Source: Puffinus mauretanicus
Lineage: Eukaryota; Chordata; Aves; Procellariiformes; Procellariidae
Direction: 5' to 3'
DNA: 64,000 nucleotides
Assembly (NCBI GenBank): GCA_023333565.1
Contig: JAJKFH010000668.1
Span: forward strand, 310,001 to 374,000
The notes under the pieces were generated by a model. It made no database searches. It was not told where the DNA came from and saw only the letters and a list, made by a program, of their open reading frames with translations. The translations under genes were made by a program, and so were the position numbers. Shown here in pieces: positions 31,735 through 44,100 of the stretch (positions within the stretch are counted from its first letter, which is position 1; the number at the start of each line of letters is the position of its first letter).

Positions 31735-34513
31735 CGTGGCTTCCTTTCCATTTTTACTGAGCAGAATGAAAAATTATCCTTCTGAGGCAAGTAGAAAATC
31801 CAGGAATTATTAGTCAAAGGCACATAGTCTAAAAAAATCTCTTTACATATATACATCTCAATTAATTATAAATACACATAGAAAAACAAAGGCAAACAAC
31901 AAGCGGATTAAAAAGTGCTAACAAAAAGGTGTAAGGGAAGAAAAAAAGGGACTCATTTAAAAATACATACAATCAGTAGGACAACTGCATAATAATTTAG
32001 TTAAAAGATATTGTTACATATTATTAACCCTGACAAAAACACAGGATCGGGGCAGGGAAGGGCTTCCTTGAAGGTGCTCTCTGTCTTTCCAGAGATCAGG
32101 GAGGGAGAATTGCATATATTTTAAAATTAACGTCAAAGCCACCGGCTAAGGCTCCGGGTGACGGCGGAGAAGTGGCTGGCGGAGGGTGCCTAGCGGGAGA
32201 ATTCCTCCTCGCTATTCCTGAGTTTAAGCCTCTCTGAAATGGGTTTTCCTGGCGTCCCTTTTCTCTCCTCGCTGAGAACTCAGCAAGCGCCGAGCGAACG
32301 AACCAGGACACGGGCGAAGCCAGGGCCTCTCCACGAGTGGTGTGGACTGGGATGTATTTTAAATAGAGGAGGGCCTGGGGAAGGGGAGAGCCTTGCTCTG
32401 TTCAGGACTAGGAAAAGGCTGTTGCGGCACCCCGAGAAAGCGGCGATCCCCGGACGGCCCCGCGGCGAGAGGCGAGCGTGGCTGCCGTGAGCAAAGCTGC
32501 GGGAAAAGCACAAACCTCTCAGGGCAGCGGCAGGGCCCCGGGGTGGGGGCACGCAGGGGCTCCCCGTCTTTGGTGTTTACTTTGAGGTAAGGAGGTTTCC
32601 TTGAATGCAGTAAAACGCAGCCCCGAGCGGCGCCGACTGCAGGGCTGACCCCGGCCAGGCGGGCTGGTGGGAGGCAGATGCCAGCTGGGGAGGGTGGGGG
32701 GTAAGGAGAAGCCCCCAGAACGAAGGGCAGGGACCAGAGCAACCTCAAAAATGAGCCCTCACGCGGGGCAGGTCCACGGTCTTAATGCGTCAGGGAAGGT
32801 AGCTCCCGACTCAGCAGGAGCACGAACACTGCGGACGCCGACCCAAAGCACTTCCCAACAGCAAACAGGGCGCTCGACCGGTCCCTGAGCCCTGGGGGGG
32901 GGACATGGGGGGGTCAAGGCTCTCTGCCTGGAGGAGGGGACTCCACCGGGCACAGCAAAGCTCCAGCCCCCTCAAGGCTGACCTGTCAGGGCATGGGGGA
33001 CCCCAGCAGAGGCCTCTCCCGGCTGGACCTCCCTTCCCCAGGTCCTCTCCAAGGAAGGGCCGGGCCAACCAGGGAAGGTCTCGTGTCCACCACATCCCGG
33101 TGCCACTTCTAGGAAATACCTCGATGACTCAAGGCAGAGAAAAGAAAGAGAGCGGAGGGGGAGGCTTGCGGAGGAGCTGCCAGGCCTGGAGCATTTCTGC
33201 CAGCAGGCAGCTTCTTGCCAGACTCCTTAGATTAAAGAGAGAAAACAAAAAGAGTTTCCCCGGGACCCGCCGAGGTGAGAAGCTGCTGGAACAGGGATGG
33301 TGGCAAGAGGTGGCTGGAGGCTACCTCCGGCCTGGGGAGAAGGCAGCTCGCTCAGCCGCTCCTGTCCGAGGGGCTGTGGGTCGTCTGGGGCAGTGCTTTG
33401 CAAAGCAGACCTTTGCTCTTTGGTATTGGAGGTTGAATTTGCAGCATGAGCAGCGATACCGCGCGTTCCCGGTGCTTACCAGGGACTCTTCCCTGCTGGG
33501 GCCTGGGAGCAGCTCTCACCGAGGCCAGCGGTGGGCAGGGCTGGGTCGCCCAGATCCAAGACACCCAGGCCTGCGTCCATGGCCCAGCCAAGGCACAGGA
33601 CCGGGGAGACGGCCCGGTGAAAGGCCACCAGGCGACAGCAAGAAGTTGGACAAAGCACAGCCAGCCACAGCGACCTTGCGAAGCTAAAGTGCGGGACAGG
33701 CTGATGGGACACGCGGCCCTTCTGCTCCGGGGAATGCCCCCGTGGTCCCGGTGTGGCTGAGCTCTGACAAACTCACAAGCTCTGCCACGATACTGACAAA
33801 CGAGGCGCGGGTGCAGCCAGCTCCTGCCCTCTCCTGCGGAGCTCAGGCAGCCCCAGAGGTGTCCGTGTCCCTTCCCGGGAAGGGCAGAGCAGGCGCAGGC
33901 AGTTTTGCTTCTCTCAGCTACGCCTGCCCAACCCTGCACAGAGGGACGCTTGAGCTCAGTGGCTCCCAGCTCCTCCGGGACAGCGTCCCCTTCCCCTTCC
34001 CCCCTGCCTTCAGACCCAGCCCTCCAGAGCAGCCTCAAGGCCCACGGCAGCCCAAGGGGGAAGCTGGCAGCAGCCGATGCAGACAGAGTTTGGTCAGAGC
34101 CAGCTCCCGGGGGGGACCAGGGGCTGGGGAAGGCACGACCCAGCTTGGACACTCAGTAGTCTGCAGGGGGACGGGCACAGAGGAGGGGGTCTCTCTCCTC
34201 AGTCCTACACGGGCACTGACCTTTGAGCAGGACTCGAACACAGCAGAGACTATCAGTCCAGATCAGCTGAACTTGGCAGCACTCAACTCCCCCCCAAGCG
34301 CATGTTATATACGAATCTATACATGCCTGACTGTATATTATATATAAATAAACTTTGCTTTAAGGAACTATAGGTTTTTTTTTTTTTTTCTTCCCTCAAA
34401 AACAGAAAAGGGTCAGTCCAAACCAGTAGAAAAGCCGGGGCTCCCCAGCTCTCACCTCTGCACCAAAAGATATGGATCCACAGCGGCCGAGCATCGCCTG
34501 GCGTGCCCAGCTT
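31735..34513 (-). other. SBNO2: SBNO2 3' UTR (extent uncertain)
   Basis: The stretch after the SBNO2 stop codon contains two AT-rich islands. The first (about 34310-34395) reads TTTATTTATATATAATA on the minus strand, an AU-rich element, with an A15 tract. The second (about 31740-32110) ends with AGTAAA (minus, 31753-31758), a known variant polyadenylation signal that would place the end near 31735. No canonical minus-strand AATAAA was found in this stretch. A shorter 3' UTR ending near 34310 is also possible. Confidence 0.45.
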
Positions 34514-35139
34514 TCAGAACTCTGGGAAAGGCCCACTGAACTGGATCACGCTCTGGCGCTCCTGGGGGAGCATGTTCTCCTGGGGGGCCCCATTTAACGT
34601 CCTTAGCATGTCCTCCAGGATCTCTCTAAAATTGATATTCCCATCCTGTTGGACAAAATCTTCCTGCTGCTGCTGCTGCAGTGTCTGCAAGGGCCCGGGG
34701 TGAGGCAGAGGCAGGTGTTCGTGCAGCGAGGAGCTCAGAGGCACGTTCCCCTCCAGGACAGGGGCCGGGCTCTTGAAGGCAGAAGGGTGGCTGAAGCCAA
34801 AGGGTAACCTGTGCTGCTGGTGTGGCTGGAGAACGGGCTCCGAGGGGAAACACAACGCACCGGGCTCTGGGTTCATCACCACGTCGGGAATGCTGTCGCT
34901 GGGAGGGCTGTAGGTCAAGTCCAGGATCTTGTCCTGGCGCAGGGAGTGCCTGGGCAGGGGGAGTCCGGGCCCCGTCTGCGTGAGGTCCAGGGGCTGTGGC
35001 AGGATGTGCAGCGGCAGGGAGAACTGCGGGCTCTGCTCTTGGGCCTGGAGGATTCGGTTGTGCTTTCGCTTCACGTTCTCGTCCATTTGCTTCAGCTCCT
35101 CCAGCACCTTACGGACACAGCTCTCGGGGATCTTTATCC
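34514..35139 (-). other. SBNO2: SBNO2 last coding exon: divergent C-terminal tail
   Basis: The exon encodes 208 residues, starting [19 protein letters not shown] and ending with [13 protein letters not shown] before TGA (34514-34516). The middle is rich in Pro, His, Leu and Gln, including a QQQQQ run from CAG codons at about 34664-34681. As I recall, the human tail is shorter and differs widely, but shares [14 protein letters not shown], [15 protein letters not shown] and SVIQFS-like islands. Confidence 0.85.
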
Positions 35140-38100
35140 CTAGGGGAGGAATGTGCATCAGTCCCCAGAGCACTTCGGGAAGGGACAGGAGACCGTGGGG
35201 ATGGAGGGATGGGCAGCAGCACTGGGGCCCATTTGCCAAGCACGCTCCCAGCCTGCTTCGCCTCTTGGCCGGGCTGCAGAGCAGGGAGACGGGACTGCAA
35301 CCAGAGCAAAAGCAGCTCCGCAGCAGGCTCGTAGCAGGCAGCAACAGCTTCACATGGGCATGGAGGGGGCAGCTCAGGCAGCTCACACCCTCTGCCCGGT
35401 GCCCAAACACACATCAGGATAGCCCCAGCTCCCCTCCTTCCCATGGGGTCACCTAGGCAGTGGGTGCTTCCAGGCCAAAACAAGTCCCTTTTTAGGAAGG
35501 GAATCTTGGCACTGGGCAGCTGGACCCCTTCTTCCTTCTAAAACGTCCTGCTCCCCTTCCCCTTCCCAGCACTTCACCCACCGACTTGTTTCTTCTTCTC
35601 CTTGGTCTTGAGGCGGACAATCTGCAGGTAGCTGGTGTTGGTGATGTCTGCCATGATGCTGGCGATCTTGCTCCAGACGCGCAGCAGGGCCCCACACAGC
35701 ATGTAGTAGTGACGCAGGCGCATGCCCTGGAAGCACTCCTTCCCCTCCTGGATCAGCTTGCAGCTCCTGTTCCTTCAGTTTAAATGGGAGAAAACCACCC
35801 GAATCAGCACAGGCTCCCACGGCAGAGCAGGATCCCCCACCCACAGCCTCCCTGCGTGGTCCTTCCCCACTGCCACAGCCAGGGACCCTCTCCCCAACAC
35901 CAGCTCTGCCTTGGGGAGGGCAGGACGGGTTTGGGGGTGCAGATGCCTTACCAGACGGCATGGTTACACTTCTTCAAGGAGAAGTGGTAACTGCTCTCCC
36001 AGTGCTCCTTGGCTTCCTCGGGCAGCACCTGCAGAAGAAACACGCAGCATTAGAGATTTTCCACTGCCCAACATGCAGCTGAGACTTGAAATCCAGGGCT
36101 GGGAGTCATGCCATCCGGGTGCTACCACTATCTCTGCCCAATCCACAACAGGGCTACGAGGAGCTGTGAAGGGGTTACAGTAAACGTCTTTCCAAAGCCA
36201 CCCCTGCTCGGAGAAAGAGGCTTTTCCCTCTCCCCGCACTGGGAGGCTGCAGCTCCCACCTACCCGCCGGTACTTCTTCTGCAGACTGTCCAGGCTCTCA
36301 GGCTGGCTTTGCTTCCCAATATTTGGCTTGTAGAGGATGAAGTTCTTCCCGCGGCTCTGCTCTGCCAGCAGACACGTGTGTTTGCAGCCTCGCATCTGTC
36401 GGGGTAGAGCTGATGGTTACAGTCACAGCCTCTCTCCCCAAGTCCATATTTCTCTAAACTTCTCTAAACCTTCCAGGATGGAGGTTTTTGGAGGCATCTC
36501 CCAGCCCCCAGCAAGAGGTCAGACAGACCTCTTACAGCCATGGCGGACCTTCTCCCGTTGGAGTTATCCTCCAAGCTGAGGTACCACCCTGGCAGAGCCC
36601 AGGGACCTACCTTGTAGGAGAGGTAGAACCCATCGAAGGACCCTGTCAGTTTGAGTGACTTCTCATAAGCTTCCTCCCACTTTAAGCCTCTGTCGACACT
36701 GATCTAAACAGGGACAAACAGAGGGATTCTGAAACTTCAGCGGGGGGGGCAGGACAAGTGCATCAGTGTCAAATCACACCCTCAACACAAACGCAATGCT
36801 GCTGCAGCCTAGAAACAGGCACTGCCGGACTGCCCTCACGGGCACGGCAGCCCCGAGCCCCTGGGGCAGGGCAGGGCTTCTCCTTGCCTCCCCTCTCTAA
36901 CTCCCAGCATCAGTTACCTGCTCATGGCCAAGGCAGACGTGACCCAAACATGACACAAAGCCACAGGGCAGGGGGGCGGACCCAGAGGCTCACAACCCCA
37001 GACTGGGAAGCACTGGAGAAGACTGGACTGCAGAGATAGCTGTGCAGGCTGCCTACCTTATAAAACACGACCTGTCCATCCTGCGGGTGCCCAGGGGTCA
37101 GGAAGACCTCCTTGCTCTCCTCATAGATCTCATCCACTCCTGGGGCTAAATCTATAGCAGAAGGAAAGACCAAAACACATGCCAGCTGTAAGATCCATCT
37201 TCCCATACCACCTCCTCTCCCCGCAAGAGTCCCAGGATCTGTGCTGCGTGGGGACACCACAGTGCCCGAGATGGCCGCGGCAACAGCACAGGCTGGAACA
37301 GCCGTCAGTCAGCACAGGGAGGATCAGGGAACCCCAGGGGTGCAGCAGGGAGAGGTCTGACCACCCCTCTTTCTCCATACCTAGGATGCCCATGTCGTAT
37401 TTGCCCTCTTTCTTGTCCTTTTCAATCAGATAGTCAAAGGTGTCAGAAAAATACTGGAAGAGCATGTTCTGCTTGTCCACCTCCAGACCCAGGATGCGGT
37501 TCAGGAACTTGGTGATGGAGCAGTCTGCAAGAGCACGGTGGGTCAGGGAACATGGCACAGCTGGGCATGGAACCCACCAGCACGCTGCCAAAGAGAGCCA
37601 CCCAACAAGCCACCAACGTCCCTTCCCGACGGCAGCACAGCACTAATGCCCAAGAGAGCAGCCCAAGGGCTCTTCCTCCAGGCTGCGGTCAGCTGCCAGG
37701 CTGCTGCAGGGAAATGCGACCTAATCCCCGCAGGGCCCTCCCCTCAAAGCAAATATCCTGCCCCGGCTGCACAGCAAAGCCCTCGAGGCTGTGCGCTGGG
37801 TGCAGATGGACCGGGTGGGCCATGACACCCCCGCCTCTTCCACTTCTCCCCTACACTGGGCAGGAGAAGTTCGACACATACCCTTCTCCACTGAGACGGT
37901 GCCATACTTCATCTGATTGCAGCAGATCCCCACAGAGATGAGACCTTGCTTCATTTCTGGAACGGCAGAAGACAGCTTGTACATTTTAGGGTTAAGCTTC
38001 TCCCTCCAGCTGTGCCTGTTATTTCACAGCTAAGCTTGTCCCAGACCCGTTTGGGCAGGGTGACATGCATCTGGGTGGCCAATTGCCCTGCTCCCTAGTG

Positions 38101-41100
38101 AGCTGCTAAGCTGGTGGTACTATTCCCTCTCTCTGACCTTCTGCTCCAGCCTGCTGCTCGGCTCCTTCAAGCATCTCAAACCTGAGACCGACCCGGCCAG
38201 CAAGATACAAAGAAACCCCAGAGCTGGTAATGTTCTTACCATGGAAAAACGCAGCCTCCCCTCTGTCATAGCTCTTGGGCACAGGAACTCTGTTCTCCGT
38301 GTGGTTGAGGATAGTGGAGAGAACTCTGTCTAGTGCTTTAGCCCCGTACTGTGAGAGGAGACAAGAGTCACGCACGGGACGAACCGAGGCTGGCAGCCCA
38401 GCAGTGACTGAGTGTGTCACAACACTTCTGCTGGCACTGGAGGGAAAGCCATCGCCTCCAGGAAAGGCCACTGACCTGGTGGCTGTGCCAAGGGGGAAGC
38501 CGTGTGTCAGGGGCCTCCTCTCTCCCCTTGGGGACCAGAGTGCAGGAATCCGCACGTCCGCACCCCGGCGCTGGCACCAGCTCCCTTGGGGACAGAGGCC
38601 CAAGCACCCTTCCCGGCTCCCTCTCGCCAGCGTGGTGCTCAGATGCACATCGCTGATTATTAACGCGGTTCTGGACGATGTACGCGAGGCTACACGCGGG
38701 GAGCTGGGTGCTAGGTCAGATCCTGCCTGTAGATGCCAGCAATGATCTTCCTGGCTCTGGCTCCCACTGAAGGCACTTGCTAACTACTTCAACCCCTCCT
38801 TGGCTGAGCTACTCCGACAACAGCCGTAAGTTACCTTATTCTCAAAGTTGTACTTGCTGAGGTCTCGGGATTCAGTGGCCCGTCGGTCTCCATGAGTTAA
38901 GGCACCCTAGGAAGGCAGACCAAGCAAAAAGTTCTTACTTTTAGCTGTTGCAAAACACCAGAGAAGGATGGCCGAAGCCACGTCTCAGAAGAGGCCAGGA
39001 TAAGAACATGCTGTGGGGAGGCAGTGTTCCTCTGGAATATTGAGACTTTACCAAAGTATTTGGGGATTTATCAGAAGCAAAGAAAAAATGAAACAGAGAC
39101 AAATTAATTATTCCATTAACTATTTCATCAGCTTTCTGGAAACAGATGGATTTATGCTCCTGTAACAGTGGGGGAATTCCAGCATCTGGGATTGCGTTCT
39201 GCTTTCCCAAAATTCCTCCTGATGCCTTGGTTACGTATTCTTCTTCACTTCCTTTCCCAAATCCCAGGATGCTGAAAGCCGCCTGCGTTCCACAACTGCA
39301 GTGCCTTCAGTCAGGGGTGATGCCATCCCCCGTGCTAGTTACGCTGGCCATGCCAGTGGGAACACCGAAATGGAAGCTCTTCAGAGAGAATTGGAACGGA
39401 CACATTAATCTCTTTGCCGCAGGGCACTTACTAGGCTCTCCAGACGTTTTGCCACGATGGATGCAAACCTCCTCTCCCCTGCCAGCTCAGAGATAAGGAA
39501 GACATACTCTGGAGCAGAAACCTGGTTCGATCGGTGTGTTCGACCTACAGAGAACAGAAGTGAAAGGAGAGGTTAGTACAGCCTGGCTGGTATGGGAAGG
39601 GAAGCTGAGCAGGAGGTGAGACAGCCAAAACAACTTTCCATCATGCTGGTTTTCAAAGGAGATCTCTCTTTGGGGGAAAAGGACAGAGGCACAGTCACAT
39701 TCATCACCCTGGTGCTGCTGAGACCTTGACAGAGTTGAGTTTATAGCCCTGACCCTCTGGGGCTGAGGAGTGACTCCCCAGTTTAAGCTAGGACGTGCGT
39801 TATTTCTTTTGTGTTCACGTGTCGAGGAATTGTCTGTCCCCATCCTACAGAGCCTCCCCAGGGCGGAACAGAAATCCCCAGGCACCCCCGGCATGTTTCA
39901 GACGGACACGCTGCTTCCCACACTGCAAATCACTCCTGAAGTCAACACAAACCTTCCCCACAAGATAGATCAGTCACAACTGCTTTGTGTCTGCATTTCC
40001 ATCCTGGAAAAATATGGGAGCACTGTCCTTTGCAAGGTGCTGTACCTCAGAAAGCTAAATTCAGCTGCCCCAGCTGCAGCACGAGCCTGGCTCGGGCGGC
40101 CACGCGCGCCTTTCCTTCCCAGGGCTGCCGAAGGCTTCCTGGTCTGAACCACGCTCGGGGGAAGGGGACAAGGACCAAGAACACCCAGCCCTCACCGAAC
40201 TGCTGTATGGCCCGGTCTGCGCTCCAGGGCAACTCCAGCGTCATGTGGACCCGGCGCTTCTGGTTTTTCACCCGTCTGTCTGCTTGGAGAGAGATACCTG
40301 AGCTGGAGGCCTCGGAGATTATTGCTACAAGCTAAGGGAGAGAGACAAGAAGTGAGAAAGGGGAGTGAGATTCCTGGACATCTGCAAAACTGCTTCAAGA
40401 AACAGCCCACAGCACAAGTCCCCAGCCCGTGAAGGGACCCAGGACTCCTTGTCACCTTCCAGCAGGTCAGACAGTCAGAAAAGCTGCAGAGCCTTTTTGG
40501 CCTGAAGCTGGCAAGGCAAAAGCATGCAAAGGCACCCTCCCTCTCCGTCCTTCTCAGTGTACTCGCTCCCATGCAAGTGTTTGGAGGTTTCCTTGGCTCG
40601 AACCTGACTCACCTTTTCCCCTTTCATAAAACGCTCCTTCTCCTTCAGGTTGACGTGGTCTATAGAGAGGCCTTGCTCTGCACGAGACTCGAACATGACG
40701 GAGCCATCCGGTCTGCAAACTACCCGGCCCTTCCGCCCCGTCATCTGCACACACCGCACAGGAGAGAGAGAGGCTGTTAGCAGAGGGGAGAGACCTGCAC
40801 GGAGCAGCAAGTCAATCTAGAAAGTCAATTCTCAACAGCTTTTTCAGACTGCAAGGACCGAGGGGAAACCCTCTTCCAGCAGGAACCCCCTTGGCTGGCC
40901 CCTTTTCCTGTCACCAACTGCCACCAAAATATACTCTTGATTGTGACGAGTACCTCAGCCACGTGCTCCGGGCCCCCAAAGTGATTGATCAGTTCATCCA
41001 AGGTATTGAGAGGTAGCTCTTTGCCCAGTGCTTTTACTTTTGCTAGGAGGTCCTGCTTCATCTTTTCCACATGTTCGAGTTCTCTCAGGCCATGCATCTC

Positions 41101-44100
41101 TTTCTGGGAAGGCAGCACGTGAAAATTATCTGGAACATAAAATGCAAAAGTTTAGAGTCACCTGATAATTGCAAATCAGAGAGGGGGGGAAAAAAAGTCA
41201 CAAAGGGCTTCTGGGGGCACGATCTGATGAGCAGGCAAAGACCCCTCGACTTGCAATAAATGCTGCTGAGCGCAGAGTGAATTCCCTCTGCGCTTCCCCC
41301 CCTGTTTTGGTGGGGAAAGAAGCACGCAGGGCAAATTCTTCCTGCTCACTGATCACAGCAGGTTAATGTGAATTAACCTCACAAGCCCAAGTCTGACCAT
41401 CCCAGGATAAAATCTAGCCAAGCTCATAAGGCTGTCCCAAGCACAGAAGGAGCTTCATCATTTCAAGAAGACACCAAGAAAGTCTCCTCACATCAGCTCA
41501 TTGACTCTGCAATGCCCTTAAGCCAGACCCTCCAAGGGTCACGTATGATTTGCCGCTGCCCATGCTTGCGGGGCACTGGGGTGGGTGGCTCTCTGGGTGC
41601 CATCCGCTAGAACGGAGTGAGTCCGGTTCCCAGCTCCCCCCGGGGAGGAAGGAGCTAACCCCGTGCCGCTGCTCTGCTTACTTCTGTCCTCAGCCGCGAA
41701 GCCGTTGTAGGTGTGCTCAACGAAGATGACATCGTCCGTCTCGAACACGGACTCCGGGGAGGAGTTGAAGTCACTGTCGAGCCCCATGTCGGAGTCAGTG
41801 CTGCTGTCATCGCTGATCTTGATCACACCCGCGGGGTCACACACGCCCTTCAGAGCCTTGGCACAGCGGCCCCTCTGCTTCCCTGCAAGGGAGAGCGAGC
41901 GGTGTCAGGGGACAGTCCCCAGCCTCGTCCATCAATGCAGAACAGCAAGTGCCAGCTCAGAAAGAGGAGGAGAAATCACAAAATAGCTGAGATTGCCCCA
42001 AATGAAAGGCTGATCTCAGAGAGACAGCGCCTCTTGGGGAGGGGGGGGAGTTAGGAAGGGAAGGAGAGAGGGGGACGGAGAGAAAGAGAAAGGAAGAGAG
42101 AGAAAGGAAGAACAAGGCAATCTTTATCAGGGCTGAAGCTAGTTGCACACGTCAGGATGAACACACAGCCGGCTGTAAGCAGCGCTAACTCCTCAGGGGA
42201 AGGAGTCCCGCAGCTTTGACTGCCTCCAGAGGAATGTGCAGGACACGGGAAGGTGCCAGTGTTTCGGGACGTTGTTTACTTCCAAGCACAGGAAGACATG
42301 CCCCTGCTACGTGAGGGGGTTCACAAACCAGCTGGCTCTGCAACGGCAGCCAGTCAGGACAACCTCCACAACCTGCCAGTGCTGCTGTCCCCCTCCTTCC
42401 CCCTTTCCCACATCCCACTGGAGGAGAAATCCCAAAACTCTTTTTACCTGCAGCCGCAGCCAATAATTTGGCAGGGAAGTGATTTTTTTTTTTTTTTCCC
42501 CCCCCAGGACACCTGCCATGCTATAAGTCAGGGGAAGTGGAGAAACCCCCCCCTTGCTGCAAGAGGGCTTCAGACATGCAGCCGGGACTCTTGTGCAATC
42601 TGCCACCAGTCTAGGCAAGGAAGCGGCTGAGGGAAAGGGGCATAGCTACTGGGCGAGTGGTGGAGGCGAGGACCTACGCTGTGACAGGGAAGTGGGTTAG
42701 AGGGAGGAAAGGGTGAATGACCTAGAGCTGCCGTCCTCCAGATGAGAGAGAGTGACGGGAGATGTGCGGGAGGGCAAACTGAAACCAGGGCAGAGTAGCA
42801 AAAAGCATGAAGTAGGGAAAAGGGAAAAAGAAAAAGAAAAAGCTGAGTGGCTGGGATGAAGCAGCAAGGCAGGAGGTCAGATGCTGGGCAGTGGAGTGTG
42901 CTCTTACGTTTTCTTTTAATGCCAGTTCCTTTTTCTCTCTTTCTTTTGGTTGAAGGAAAGTGCTTCTGAATTAGTGATAGAAAGACGCCTCTGAAAGTAA
43001 GATGCAAAATTTATTCTAGCTACCAGGAATAGGAACATCTGCCGGTTATCATGTAGCAATGTGTATTTGAGATAGCACCACATTTCATGAAAGAGGGGTA
43101 AAATCCTGCACCACAACCTCTAGCGCGTGATCAGCGCGTGCTAGGGTACGGCGTGGCTCTCCAGAACAGCAGCAACTCAGACCGAGCGTGTTTCACCAAA
43201 GGGTTCTGCTGGGAGACACAGAAGTCGGCCATGGGAAGCGTGGGCTGCGCCAGCAGATCCTCAGCCATGAAACAGGCGTGCTGAGGGATGCAAAGCACCG
43301 TTAATGCCGGGAAAAACGCTCTCTCCGTGGCCTCCCTGCTGGCGGAGGGAGTGGGGCCGTTCCAGGGAGACACTGCAACAGACCACGTGGCACGCCAAAG
43401 TTGCAAGACCTTTACATAGCAGCTAAGAGGGAGTTTTAAATGGGAAACACTATACTGGGAAGCTGTTACATCACTACTGAAAAATCCAGTAAGTCCCAGT
43501 GTCCCAGCCCCTCTCCACGCTCTGACAGCAGAGACCACTGTCAGGCTGTCCAACAAATGTGCTCCACCAAGTCCTCTGATTAACTGGACGTGGGCCTGCT
43601 TGCCCACGAAACAGAGAAAAGTGACAAAACACAGATATGTAGAGGTTTCAGGTGAATGGAAAAAAAAAATCATAAGAGGAGGAAAACAAATGTTTCTGTG
43701 GGCTGTTCTGCAAAATAAAAGAGCAAATGCTTAAATGCTGATCATGTTGGGTGGGGATGAACCCCCAGCGCAATGAGAAGGCAGTGCTGAATGATCTCTG
43801 GTTAAAAAAAACCAAAAAAACGTTGAAAGCAACAGCTGAAAGGTATGGACACGACAACTCTCCTGTGTGAGAAAAAGGGAGCCTTGGGAACCGGGGAGGG
43901 AGCCCTAAGACCCTTGGTGTGAGGGGCTGAAGGAGACAGAGACAGCACCGCTCCCTGGAGGGGCAGAGCCCGGTGCTGGCTATTAAGTGATTAAGTGATT
44001 GCAATTACAGGGCACCAGAAGAGCCCTTTTGTCCTGTGTGCTGCGGTGACCCTGGGCTCAAAATGCAAAGACTCACTCTCAGGTCTGGAGCCTCCCTGCC

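Noticed and set aside
34345..34350. Plus-strand AATAAA as the end of an unknown plus-strand gene
   Set aside because: No plus-strand coding exon precedes it after GPX4, and the site lies in the AT-rich part of the SBNO2 3' UTR, so it is probably the complement of the AU-rich element.
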